In this document: piece by piece, positions 36,005 to 44,879 of the stretch
Position numbering within the stretch: position 1 is the stretch's first letter
Layout: every line of letters begins with the position of its first letter
Assembly: GCA_001931535.1 (NCBI GenBank)
Contig: CP016211.1
Span: 14,957,501-15,021,500 of the forward strand
Origin: Minicystis rosea
Lineage (GTDB): Bacteria; Myxococcota_A; Polyangia; Polyangiales; Polyangiaceae
Direction of reading: 5' to 3'
Length of the DNA stretch: 64,000 nt
Program-made: the position numbers and the translations under genes
Notes under the pieces: generated by a model
The model's input: the letters and a program-made list of their open reading frames with translations, nothing else
What the model was told of the DNA's origin: nothing
The model's database searches: none

Positions 36005-37567
36005 ATGGGCACTCGTTTCGATGTTTCCAGCGCGGTGCGCCGCCTCGACGGCGCGCGCGCACGAATCGACAATCCATTTGGTATTCCGATCACGCTGCTC
36101 GCGCGACCCGACGTCGTGATCGAGCCGCAGGGCATCGCTCAGCTTCTCGCGTTCGCGTCGATCGCGGAGACGCTCGATGTCCTTTGGAACATGCAGCGGA
36201 AAGGCGCCGTCGCGCCTTTCTGGGGCGACTCTCCGGGGCGCCTCGACTCCATCGTGATCACGCCCGATTTCCACAAGGGCTCGGGCATCCCCGTGGGCAC
36301 CGTGGCCGACGCGCGCGGCTTCGTCGTGCCCGCGGCGGTCGGCAACGATGTCTGTTGTGGGATGCGCTTGCTCCTCACCGACGTCGGCGAGGAGGAGCTC
36401 ACCCCGCATCTCGATGCCTTCGAGCATCGATTGCGGGCCATCTTCTTCCGAGGCGCGCGCGACATTCCCATGTCGCCTCGCCAGCGCGAAGCCCTGCTCC
36501 GCGAGGGGCTCTGGGGTCTTCACGACACCGCGGCCGACAACGCGGGCACCGGCCTCTGGCGCCATTACGATCGGGCGCGCGAGGCGCAGGATCTCGAGCG
36601 CGTCCATTTCACCGGCGCGTTGCCGACCTCCGGCACGTTCGCGTTCGACGCCTTCATCCGAGGCTCGGGCGCGCGTGACGGGCGGGATCCGCAAATCGGA
36701 TCCGTGGGCGGCGGCAACCATTTCGTCGAGATTCAGGCCGTCGAGGATCTCTACGACGGCGCCTCCGCCCACGCGTGGGGCGTGAAGCGCAAGGCCATTG
36801 CCATCATGGCGCACTCTGGATCGGTGAGCCTCGGGCACGCGGTCGGCGGCCATTTCGTCGGGCGTGCGCGCGAGCTCTATCCCACGGGCCTCGCGCACCC
36901 GGCGCATGGCTTCTATGCCATTCCGACCGCGGGCCCGCATGCGCGCGAGGCGGCGGCGTACCTCTCGGCGATGCGCAACGCAGCCAACTTCGCCTTCGGG
37001 AATCGCCTCTTCCTCGGCCTCATGGTCATTCGCGCGCTCTCCGAAGTCTTGGGGCGCGCCATCGATCATCGGCTCGTCTACGACGCGCCTCACAACCTGA
37101 TCTGGGAGCCCGAAGGCGCAGATGATCGCTTCCTCCATCGCAAGGGAGCGACCCCCGCGCCCGGCCCCGATCCCTTCGAGAGCCCGTTTCGCTTCACCGG
37201 CCATCCGGTGATCATTCCGGGCTCGATGGGCGACGCGAGCTACCTCCTCGCGGGCGCCGGCAACGACGCGCTCCTCGCGAGCGCGTGCCACGGCGCCGGC
37301 CGCAGCCTCACGCGCGGCGCCTCGTGCCATGTCGACGACGCCACCTACACGCGGGCCATGGATCGCCTGCGCGTCGTCACGCCCATCGATCCTCGCTCGC
37401 CCGAGGTGCGCGCCCGGCGCGACATCCTCGAAAAGTACCACCGCCGCATGAAGGAAGAGGCCCCTTATGCGTACAAGCCCATCACGCCCGTGGTGCAGAG
37501 CGTGGAGGACGCCGGCGTCGCTCGCCGCGTCGCCCGCCTCCGGCCCCTCGTGACGGTGAAAGGATGA
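36005..37567 (+). CDS. rtcB: RtcB-family RNA-splicing ligase
   Basis: 520 aa from ATG 36005, with AAGG 6-7 bases upstream. Hallmarks of RtcB: GNDVCCGMRL (metal-binding Asp/Cys), GSVGGGNHFVEIQ (metal-binding Asn/His), AHSGS (His), YLSAMRNAANFAFGNR and DAPHNLIWE (His), and the guanylylation site CHGAGR with His at ~residue 428. RtcB joins 2',3'-cyclic phosphate or 3'-phosphate RNA ends to 5'-OH using GTP and Mn2+. The usual HSGSRGLG is replaced by HSGSVSLG, and no archease or RtcA/RtcR gene is nearby, so it may belong to a divergent subgroup with its own substrate. Confidence 0.9.
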   Translation: MGTRFDVSSAVRRLDGARARIDNPFGIPITLLARPDVVIEPQGIAQLLAFASIAETLDVLWNMQRKGAVAPFWGDSPGRLDSIVITPDFHKGSGIPVGTVADARGFVVPAAVGNDVCCGMRLLLTDVGEEELTPHLDAFEHRLRAIFFRGARDIPMSPRQREALLREGLWGLHDTAADNAGTGLWRHYDRAREAQDLERVHFTGALPTSGTFAFDAFIRGSGARDGRDPQIGSVGGGNHFVEIQAVEDLYDGASAHAWGVKRKAIAIMAHSGSVSLGHAVGGHFVGRARELYPTGLAHPAHGFYAIPTAGPHAREAAAYLSAMRNAANFAFGNRLFLGLMVIRALSEVLGRAIDHRLVYDAPHNLIWEPEGADDRFLHRKGATPAPGPDPFESPFRFTGHPVIIPGSMGDASYLLAGAGNDALLASACHGAGRSLTRGASCHVDDATYTRAMDRLRVVTPIDPRSPEVRARRDILEKYHRRMKEEAPYAYKPITPVVQSVEDAGVARRVARLRPLVTVKG

Positions 37568-37647
37568 TCGCGAATCGATGGTGACGTCGCTCGCGGGAGG
37601 AACAATGTCGGTTCGTCTCGCGAGCGATGGAGTAGAGTCGGCCCTCG

Positions 37648-39681
37648 ATGGCCGATTGGCGACTGGAGGTGCTCGGAGGCGCGCGGCTCCTCGGCTCGTC
37701 GGAGCCGATTGCGTTGCAGCGCCGGGTCGCGGCCGTGCTCGCCTATCTGGCCCTCGAAGGGCCGACCCCGAAATATCGATTGGCAGGCATGTTGTGGCCC
37801 GACGCCGGTGAAGAGCGGGCGCGCAACAACATGCGCCAGCTCCTTCATCGCCTCCGCGTTGCCGCCGGGGCCGAATTGGTGCTCGGCGGCGACGTCATCG
37901 CCCTCTCGGAGCGCGTCGTCACCGACGCCGTTCAGTTGGAAGCGCACGTGTTCGCCGGCCGCCACACCGAAGCCCTGGCGCTCGCGGGCACGCTGCTCGG
38001 CGCCATGGATTTCGACGACTGTCCCGATTTCGAGGCTTGGATCGCCGAGGCCCGCGATCAGCTCGGCGCCCTCCGCCGTCGCGCGGCCGCCGCCGAGGCC
38101 GACGCCCGCGAGCAACGAGGAGATCTCCACGGCGCCCTCGATGTCGCCGAGCGTCTCCTCGCCCTCGATCCCCACGCGGAGGATGCCTATCGCCGCCTGA
38201 TGCGGATTCATTATCTCGCCGGCGATCGCTCGGCCGCGCTCGCCCTTTATCAACGTTGCCGGCGGATGGTGGCCGACGATTTCGGCGCCGATCCGCACCC
38301 TGAAACCGTCGCGCTCGCCCGCGACGTCGAGCGGGGGACGCTCGCCGCGCGCCCGGTGAAAAAGACCGGACGCGCCTTGCCGCTCAGCGTCCTACGGCCT
38401 CCCGTGCTCGTGGGCCGAGCGCGGGAGTGGAGCGCCATGGAGGTCGGGTGGGAGGCTGGCCAGCTCCTCTTCTTGATGGGTGATCCCGGCGTCGGCAAAA
38501 CGCGTCTCGCCCTCGATTTCGCGGCCTCGCGCGGATCCTATATCGTCTTCTCGGCTCGCCCCGGCGACGCGGACGTGCCTTATTCACTCTACGTGCGTCA
38601 CGTCCGCGCCATGCTCGCCGAGCGTCCCGCGCTCCGCACCTCGCTCCCCGGATGGATCGTCGAAGCGCTCGCGCGCCTCGTTCCCGAGCTCTCTCCTGCG
38701 GGTGCCGCGCCGCCGCCGCTGCGTGACGAGGGCGATCGCGTGCGCTTCCTCGACGCGCTCAGCGAGGTGCTCCGCCGCTGCACCGAAGGGCTCGCCGCCT
38801 TCGTCACCGATGATCTGCAATTCGCCGATCTGGCCAGCCTCGAAATCGGCGCTTACGCGCATGCGCGCTTCTTCCGCCAAGGTGCCTTTCCCCGGATCAT
38901 CGATTGTTGCCGTCGCGGCGAGCTCACGCCGGCGCTGGCCGCCATGACACGCCGGCTCGAGGAAGGCGGTCTCCTCACGCACCTCGATCTCGAGCCGCTC
39001 TCTTCGGAGGCCGTCGGCGAGCTGCTGTCGAGCCTCGCTTTGCCCGGCGTCACGGCGTTGCGGAGCGAGCTCTCTCGTTACACGGGCAACAATCCCCTCT
39101 TCATCACCGAGACCGTGAAGCACCTCGTCGAATCGGGCAGCCTCGAGCGCGGCTTCCCCGAGCGCTTGCCGCCGCCGGGACGCGTGCGGCTGCTCATCCA
39201 ACATCGCCTCTCCCGGCTCTCGGCGTCCGCGTTGCAACTCGCGCAGGTGGCTGCGTTGGCCCGCACCGATTTCGATCTCGATGTGGCGTCCGCGGTGCTC
39301 GACGTCGATCCCTCTTCGCTCGCCGCCGACGAGCAGGAGCTGACCGCCGCGCAGATCCTCCGCGACACGCGCTTCGTCCACGATCTGGTGCTCGAGGCCG
39401 TGCGCGCCTCGATCCCGTCGACCCTCTCGTCGCTGCTCCATCGCCGGCTCGCCGTTCACCTCGAGCGTCGCGCCGCGCCCGCGACCATCGCCCAACATTG
39501 GATCGACGGCGCCGCGCCGCTGCGCGCGGTGCCCTTTCTCCTGGCTGCCGCCGAAGCCGACGCGTCCGCGCTCCGTCATGCAGAGGCCGAGACGCTCTAC
39601 CAGCGCGCCGTCACGCTGCTCGAAGCCGCAGGCGATACGGAGGGTGCCCAGCGCGTGCGAGCGCGCCTCTCTCCATCGTAG
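37648..39681 (+). CDS. BTAD-domain AAA ATPase regulator (SARP/AfsR-like)
   Basis: 677 aa. Residues ~1-95 form a winged HTH of the SARP type ('LGGARLLGSSEPIALQRRVA'); residues ~100-240 a bacterial transcriptional-activation (BTAD) helical repeat domain ('EDAYRRLMRIHYLAGDRSAA' then LALYQRC); then an AAA/STAND-like ATPase with Walker A GDPGVGKTRL (~277-286) and a Walker B-like VTDDLQFAD, followed by helical repeats. Proteins of this build are usually multi-domain regulators responding to a signal through ATP-dependent assembly. No target cluster is visible. C-terminus lacks the long TPR tail of AfsR. Confidence 0.85.
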   Translation: MADWRLEVLGGARLLGSSEPIALQRRVAAVLAYLALEGPTPKYRLAGMLWPDAGEERARNNMRQLLHRLRVAAGAELVLGGDVIALSERVVTDAVQLEAHVFAGRHTEALALAGTLLGAMDFDDCPDFEAWIAEARDQLGALRRRAAAAEADAREQRGDLHGALDVAERLLALDPHAEDAYRRLMRIHYLAGDRSAALALYQRCRRMVADDFGADPHPETVALARDVERGTLAARPVKKTGRALPLSVLRPPVLVGRAREWSAMEVGWEAGQLLFLMGDPGVGKTRLALDFAASRGSYIVFSARPGDADVPYSLYVRHVRAMLAERPALRTSLPGWIVEALARLVPELSPAGAAPPPLRDEGDRVRFLDALSEVLRRCTEGLAAFVTDDLQFADLASLEIGAYAHARFFRQGAFPRIIDCCRRGELTPALAAMTRRLEEGGLLTHLDLEPLSSEAVGELLSSLALPGVTALRSELSRYTGNNPLFITETVKHLVESGSLERGFPERLPPPGRVRLLIQHRLSRLSASALQLAQVAALARTDFDLDVASAVLDVDPSSLAADEQELTAAQILRDTRFVHDLVLEAVRASIPSTLSSLLHRRLAVHLERRAAPATIAQHWIDGAAPLRAVPFLLAAAEADASALRHAEAETLYQRAVTLLEAAGDTEGAQRVRARLSPS

Positions 39682-39748
39682 TGGCTCAACCATTCTCGCG
39701 GCGGCGGCTTCAGCCATTCTCGATGCGGCGCCCGTTCGGTCACGCTCC

Positions 39749-40195
39749 TCAGCGATCGTTCTCCACGCAGACCCCGGCCTGGCAGGCGCCGGCGTGGAGA
39801 TCGGGATCGTTCGCGACCGGGAAACAAGCGTTGATCTGAAAGGCCGGCGTCGTCAGCGGCAGGTGGACGCAGCCGGTGTGGCCCGCGCAGAAGGGCGGCA
39901 GGTCTTCATCCATCGTGCAATGGCGGAGGTCGCGCTCCTCCGCGGGCAGCGCGCTGCAGGGCGTGCAATTCGCGTCGACCGTGCAGGGATTGCAGTCGTC
40001 GCAAAAGGACTCGACGGCGTCACCATTGCACGCCGCCTCGCCTGCACATTCCGGGCTCGCGCAGCTCCCGAGCCTCGCTTCCTCGATCTCGCCGCCGTCG
40101 TTGCCGCTGCATCCGGCCGCGACGATGCCAATCAAAAGCCCGAGCCACCACGGCGCCCGCGCGCCGAATCGTTGCTGTTCCACGGGAACCTCCAT
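39749..40195 (-). CDS. Cys-rich lipoprotein
   Basis: 148 aa. Signal peptide with hydrophobic core WLGLLIGIVAAG and lipobox AAGC. The mature ~115 residues contain about 15 Cys (SCASPECAGEAAC, CDDCNPCTV, CTPCS, CVENDR), likely all in disulfides. Short, secreted and lipid anchored; family not recognised. Divergent from the AraC regulator 79 bases away, convergent with the BTAD regulator. Confidence 0.78.
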   Translation of the reverse strand: MEVPVEQQRFGARAPWWLGLLIGIVAAGCSGNDGGEIEEARLGSCASPECAGEAACNGDAVESFCDDCNPCTVDANCTPCSALPAEERDLRHCTMDEDLPPFCAGHTGCVHLPLTTPAFQINACFPVANDPDLHAGACQAGVCVENDR

Positions 40196-40274
40196 GGGTC
40201 GCCGAGAGCATGGGGTGGCGCAACGCGACGCGTCATGTTAGAGCGGGACAACTTTCTGTCATTTCGGGCCACCG

Positions 40275-41306
40275 ATGTCGGAGCACGCCGAAGAACGCAT
40301 GATCGCCGCTGGACACGCCCTCCAGCTCGTGGAGCTGGCGGCGCGTTGGGGCGTCACCGAGGCCAATCTCTTGGCGGGCCTCGATCTCGATGCGGCCGCG
40401 CTCTCCGATCCGCGGCTTCGTCTCCCCGTCTCCGTGTTCACGGAGCTCGCCGCGCGCGCCAAAGCGCTCACGGGCGAGCCGGGCCTCGGCTTCTGCCTCG
40501 GCCTGCAAATGCGGATCTCGTCGCATGGATATCTGGGCTTCGCGGCCATGTCCGCGCCGACCCTGCGCGACGCGCTCGACGTCGCCGTGCGCTTCGCGCC
40601 CACGCGCACCGATGCCATCGCGCTCCGTGTCCACGAGAGCGACGGCGTGGCGGCCATCATCCTCGACGAGCTCGCGCCGCGCGGCCCGCAGACGGACGTG
40701 CTCGTGCTCTCGCTCATCGTCGGTCTGCACGAGATCGGCGCGGCCCTCACGGGGCGTCGCCTCGACTCCCGCGCCGACGTCGCGCTCCCCGCGCCGGACT
40801 ATCTCCCGCGCTTCCCGCAGCTCGCCGCGCGCATGCGCTTCGGAGCGCCCGAGCATCGGATCGTGTTCGACGCGAAGGAGCTCGATCTCCCGCTCATCCA
40901 GGCCGATCCCATCGCGCTCCGCTTGGCGCGCGAGCAGTGCGAGCGCGAGCTCTCCGCGCTCGGCGGTGGTGGCCAAGTCGCGACACGCGTGCGTGCTTTG
41001 CTGCCGCGCGCGGAGGGCGGCTTCCTCTCCATCGACGAGACGGCCGCGCGCCTCGGCATGTCGCCGCGCACGTTGAAGCGCAGGCTCGCGGACGAAGGCC
41101 TGACCTTCTCGGAGCTGCTCGAAGAGCAGCGCCGCGAGCGCGCGCTCCTTTTGCTGCAATCACCGGATCGATCGATCGAAGAGGTGGCCGACGGCGTCGG
41201 TTACTCGGACGTCGCCAATTTCACCCGCGCCTTCCGGCGATGGACGGGCTCGACGCCGACTGCCTACCGCCGCGGGCACGTGAGCCCGCGAAAGGGATCG
41301 GTCTGA
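40275..41306 (+). CDS. AraC-family transcriptional regulator
   Basis: 343 aa. Residues ~15-205 match the 'arabinose-binding domain of AraC, N-term' type (PF12625-like): LPVSVFTELAARAKALTGEP, HGYLGFAAMSAPTLRDALDV. The last ~100 residues are an AraC double HTH ('IDETAARLGMSPRTLKRRLA' and SIEEVADGVGYSDVANFTRAFRRWTG). Such regulators often act on lipid or amino-acid metabolism genes. Its stop is one base from the stop of the convergent MYXO-CTERM gene. Confidence 0.88.
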   Translation: MSEHAEERMIAAGHALQLVELAARWGVTEANLLAGLDLDAAALSDPRLRLPVSVFTELAARAKALTGEPGLGFCLGLQMRISSHGYLGFAAMSAPTLRDALDVAVRFAPTRTDAIALRVHESDGVAAIILDELAPRGPQTDVLVLSLIVGLHEIGAALTGRRLDSRADVALPAPDYLPRFPQLAARMRFGAPEHRIVFDAKELDLPLIQADPIALRLAREQCERELSALGGGGQVATRVRALLPRAEGGFLSIDETAARLGMSPRTLKRRLADEGLTFSELLEEQRRERALLLLQSPDRSIEEVADGVGYSDVANFTRAFRRWTGSTPTAYRRGHVSPRKGSV

Positions 41307-41307
41307 G

Positions 41308-42345
41308 CTAAGCGCGTTGCGCGCGCCGCGCGGGCCGGCGCTTCATGCGGCGGCGCGCCCACACGGCGGCGCCGACGAGGAGCGTGCCCAAGAGGAGCGG
41401 TGAAGGCGCGGTCGTCGTGCTCAGCGCGCAGCCGCCGCTCCCATCGACGGGAGTCTCGTCGCACTGCGACTTCCCCCACTCGGCATCCACCGAGGTGAGG
41501 TAAGCACCGCACGCCGATCCGGTATCGGTGGGATCTCCCATCGAGAGCATCGCGTTGATGGCATCGTCCTTGTGGAGCTTGGGGACGTTGGTGCACGAGA
41601 GCTCCACGAGGTCGCCGTCGATGAGATGGGCCTCGCCGACGGGTTGCGTCGGCCCGTCGCTGGCCCAGAGGCCGACGAGCACGTGAGCGCCGACGGTCGC
41701 ATTGGGCGCCCCGCCGACATCGATCTCCTGCCCGACCATCACCTTGGAGGCGTCGCCGTGGACCACGTCGATCGTGGCGCGCCCCGTCGTGGTCTGGGAC
41801 ACGACCGTCATCGTCGCCTCGACGACGGTGGGCGTGTTTCCCGTATTGCAGAGGCACGCGTCGGCCTTGTTGATGAAGCAATACGACGGCTGGATGCGCG
41901 CGGCCTCGGCCGCGGTGAGCCCGACCCGATCGAGCCAGGCCGTGAACGCGAGGTTCGCCTCGAATTCCCGGACGAACGCGTTGTTGTGCGTGGTCGCCAC
42001 CGCGGCCGCGAGGCCGGCGTCGCCGGTCGATTCGACGAGGTGCGCCACCGCGCAGCGCGTGCCTTCGGCATCGATGAAGTAAGGCACCATCGAGCCCGGA
42101 AAATCTCGGTTCTTGGGGAAGCGCCCGGCCCGTGCATAGCGCGCGACCTCGGCCAGGATCTGCGCCCGCGCGGCGCGCCGGGCCGCGTCGAGGTGGCTCA
42201 CGTCGTGCGGCGCGATCTCCGCGAGCGCCGCGCGGAAGTGGGCGCGGAGTCGAGCCACCTCGCGCGCCTCGGCGCTCTGGAAATGGCGGCGCATCACGGG
42301 CCGGCGACGCGTCACGATGGATGAAGCACGGGAAGCAAAGCGCAT
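41308..42345 (-). CDS. Exported protein with MYXO-CTERM-like sorting tail
   Basis: 345 aa from ATG 42345, GGAGG 6 bases upstream; the in-frame extension to 42618 is unlikely. The N-terminus is charged, so the export signal is not classical. The C-terminus has GGC followed by a hydrophobic segment (PLLLGTLLVGAAVW) and a basic tail ARRRMKRRPARR: the Cys + helix + Arg cluster of the MYXO-CTERM (TIGR03901-type) sorting signal cleaved by myxosortases. Middle part is a ~300-residue extracellular domain with CLCN and CGAYL motifs. Likely surface displayed, probably lipid-modified at the Cys after processing. Convergent with the AraC gene. Confidence 0.83.
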   Translation of the reverse strand: MRFASRASSIVTRRRPVMRRHFQSAEAREVARLRAHFRAALAEIAPHDVSHLDAARRAARAQILAEVARYARAGRFPKNRDFPGSMVPYFIDAEGTRCAVAHLVESTGDAGLAAAVATTHNNAFVREFEANLAFTAWLDRVGLTAAEAARIQPSYCFINKADACLCNTGNTPTVVEATMTVVSQTTTGRATIDVVHGDASKVMVGQEIDVGGAPNATVGAHVLVGLWASDGPTQPVGEAHLIDGDLVELSCTNVPKLHKDDAINAMLSMGDPTDTGSACGAYLTSVDAEWGKSQCDETPVDGSGGCALSTTTAPSPLLLGTLLVGAAVWARRRMKRRPARRAQRA

Positions 42346-42505
42346 GAGACCTCCTCGGCCGGGCTCGATCGCCGCGGCTCGCAGAGACGAAGATACGGAG
42401 TCGACCCGGCAAAGGCACCTGCAAACGTGAGGGCCACCGCCTGCCCGGCGCGCTCTCCACCCGCGCTTGCGCCGCCGCGCATTCGCGGCCCATCCTTGCG
42501 TCATC

Positions 42506-43675
42506 GTGGACGGAGCACGCAGCAGAGCAGACGCCGATCTCGGCGATGATGCGTCGCGCCTTCGCTTCGCCTCGCTCGATCCCCGCCGTCCTTCGACCGC
42601 GGAGGAGATCGCCGCCATGCGCGCCGCGGTGCGCGCCGGCGCCGCCGACAGGCCCGGTGTCTATCGCATGATCGCCGCCGACGGCGAGGTGCTCTACGTC
42701 GGGAAATCCAAGCGGATCCGAACACGGCTCCTCAGCTACTTCCGCTGCGACGAGGCCGAGAAGGGCGCTCGCATCCTCCGCCGGGCGTGCCGCATCGATT
42801 GGGAATATGCCCCGAGCGAGTTCGCCGCGCTCCTCCGCGAGCTCGGCGCGATTCAGGATCAAAGGCCGCGCTTCAACGTGGTGAGCAAGCGCGAAGCGCG
42901 CCACTACGCCTTCGTGCGCATCACGCGCGGCCCGGCTCCCAAGCTGCAAGTCGTGCGCGGCGCGCCCGCGTCCGCGCGGGTTTGTTATGGCCCCTTCGTG
43001 GGCGCGGGCCACCTCGCCGACGCCGTGCGCCGGCTCTCCGACGCCCTCGGTCTGCGCGATTGCGCCGAGACCGTCCCTCTCCACTTCGAGGATCAACGGG
43101 AGCTCATCTCCTTGGGCCCGCGCACGCCCGGCTGTCATCGCTACGAGATCAAACGCTGCCTCGGCCCCTGCGTGGGCGGCTCGGCGCGCGCCTATGCCGA
43201 GCGCGTCGACCTCGCGCGTGCCTTTCTGGAGGGCGAGGACGACAGGCTCCTCGAGACGCTCCGGCGCGACATGGAGGTTGCCAGCGCGAGCCTCGCCTTC
43301 GAGCGGGCGAGCGCCCTCCGCGATCGCTTGCAGCGGCTCTCGGGCCTGCGCGCGCAATTCGACACCCTCCGCATGGCCACGCAGTCGCTCACGTTCCTCT
43401 ATCCCGTGGCCGGCTTCGCCGAGGAAGATCGGGTGTATCTGATCCAGCGCGGCTCTGTCCGCGCCGATCTGCCGGCGCCGCGCTCGGAGGCCGAGGCGGC
43501 CGCGCTCCGCGATCGCATCCACGCGCTCGCCGCCGTCCCCCATCGCGCCCATGCGCCGATGGCACCACGCGATTTGGATCAGCTCCTCTTGGTGGCCGCC
43601 TGGTTCCGAAAGCACCCGGAGGAGCTTTTGCGGACTCGCCCGCTCGACCCAGCGAGCGTGTCGTCGTTGCGCTGA
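42506..43675 (+). CDS. UvrC-like nuclease (Cho type) with GIY-YIG and UVR domains
   Basis: 389 aa from GTG 42506; a TTG at 42467 or an ATG at 42617 with GGAGGAG upstream are alternatives. N-terminal GIY-YIG nuclease: GVYRMIAADGEVLYVGKSKR, with the conserved Tyr/Gly/Arg. Then a UvrC-type Cys block CHRYEIKRCLGPC and a UVR (UvrB-binding) motif around LRRDMEVASASLAFERASALR. The C-terminal RNase H-like nuclease and HhH of full UvrC (~600 aa) are absent, so it probably makes only the 3' incision, as Cho does in E. coli. No uvr gene is adjacent. Confidence 0.83.
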   Translation: MDGARSRADADLGDDASRLRFASLDPRRPSTAEEIAAMRAAVRAGAADRPGVYRMIAADGEVLYVGKSKRIRTRLLSYFRCDEAEKGARILRRACRIDWEYAPSEFAALLRELGAIQDQRPRFNVVSKREARHYAFVRITRGPAPKLQVVRGAPASARVCYGPFVGAGHLADAVRRLSDALGLRDCAETVPLHFEDQRELISLGPRTPGCHRYEIKRCLGPCVGGSARAYAERVDLARAFLEGEDDRLLETLRRDMEVASASLAFERASALRDRLQRLSGLRAQFDTLRMATQSLTFLYPVAGFAEEDRVYLIQRGSVRADLPAPRSEAEAAALRDRIHALAAVPHRAHAPMAPRDLDQLLLVAAWFRKHPEELLRTRPLDPASVSSLR

Positions 43676-43868
43676 GCGCTCCGCGAACGACTCTTCATCT
43701 CCTCGGAGATGCGGTGTCGCTCCGCACCGGCCCTCTCTCTGCTCACGGGCTGCGTGGAACGCGTGCGGGCCCGCATCGTTTGTGCCGTGAACGATCGCGT
43801 CCGGCGCGATCGCGCGACACCATGCCTCGTCTCGTGCCGAATTCACCCAAGGAGGATGGCGCTCTTGG

Positions 43869-44588
43869 ATGAGCCTTGTTATGGCTGGTTCGATGAACCG
43901 CACCCTCGACGTCGCGACCTCGCACCTCGCCAGTGTCCTGCGCTTCGGGGCCGGGTGGACCGCGCGCCCCGGCCGCAAGCTGCCCGAAGCGCCGTTGGTC
44001 CTCTACGAGTTCGAGGCGTGCCCGTATTGTCGCAAGGTCCGTGAGGCGCTCACCACCTTCGATCTCGACGCCGTCATCTATCCTTGCCCGCGCGGCAGCC
44101 GTTATCGCGACGTCGTCAAGGCCAAAGGGGGAAAGCTCCAGTTCCCTTACCTCGTCGATCCCAACACCGGCAGCGCCCTCTACGAATCCGACGACATCAT
44201 TCGTTACCTCGCCGAGACGTATGGTGACGGCCGCGTGCCCATCGCGCTCTCGCTCGGTCCCCTCACCACGGCCACCTCGGGCCTCGCGTCGCTGGCGCGC
44301 ACCGGGCGCGGCAGCGAGGCCACGCCCGCGACGGAGCCGGCCCAGCCGCTCGAGCTGTGGAGCTTCGAGTTCTCCCCGTATTGCCGCATCGTGCGCGAGG
44401 CGCTCGCGGAGCTGACGCTCCCGTATCGCCTCCACAACGTCGGTCGCCACAGCGCCTCGCGCGCGGCGTTCCGCGAGATGTCCGGCAAGATGATGGTGCC
44501 TTACCTCGTCGATCCCAACACCGGCGTTCGCATGTTCGAGTCGGCAGACATCGTGGCTTACCTGGAACGGACGTACGCTGCCCCGTGA
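43869..44588 (+). CDS. Tandem glutathione-S-transferase N-domain protein
   Basis: 239 aa from ATG 43869; AAGGAGG is about 13 bases upstream, longer than usual, and a nearer ATG (43856) is out of frame. Two thioredoxin/GST-N-like domains: the first with LYEFEACPYCRKVREAL (CPYC) and QFPYLVDPNTG, the second with LWSFEFSPYCRIVREALAEL (SPYC, one Cys) and MMVPYLVDPNTG. The conserved cis-Pro (PYLVDP) and S(D)/E(S)ADI motifs fit glutathione binding. No GST C-terminal helical domain is seen. Domain 2 lost the second active Cys, so the two halves may differ in role. Probably soluble. Confidence 0.83.
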   Translation: MSLVMAGSMNRTLDVATSHLASVLRFGAGWTARPGRKLPEAPLVLYEFEACPYCRKVREALTTFDLDAVIYPCPRGSRYRDVVKAKGGKLQFPYLVDPNTGSALYESDDIIRYLAETYGDGRVPIALSLGPLTTATSGLASLARTGRGSEATPATEPAQPLELWSFEFSPYCRIVREALAELTLPYRLHNVGRHSASRAAFREMSGKMMVPYLVDPNTGVRMFESADIVAYLERTYAAP

Positions 44589-44879
44589 ACGTGGGTATCG
44601 TCGCCCGACGCATCGACGCATCGCCCGCCCGCAGACCGCCGCTCCCATCGATCTCGCCACGTGACGAGCCCTCGTGAAGCGTGGTGGCATATCTGGAGAA
44701 TTCCGGCCTCACCACGTGACGGATCGCCGCGAGACGTGGTGCCAATCCATGGTGCAATGGCTGACCACGGCGCCGATCTCGGGAAAAACGGCGCTGAGCG
44801 GGGGCTCGTCGCCCATCATGACGCATCGTGCGTGTCGTCGCGCTACGATGGCGCTCCCCCGCCCGCGGGTGTCCATCGC
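44589..44879. other. Intergenic before cupin lipoprotein
   Basis: 291 bases. Two CCACGTGACG elements (44656-44665 and 44713-44722), the first within a CTCGCCACGTGACGAG partial palindrome. No ORF with coding character. They might be binding sites for a regulator of the next gene. Confidence 0.4.

Noticed and set aside
39682..39748. Near-direct repeat CCATTCTCG twice between convergent genes
   Set aside because: Only 9 identical bases with GC-rich flanks; not enough to call an element.
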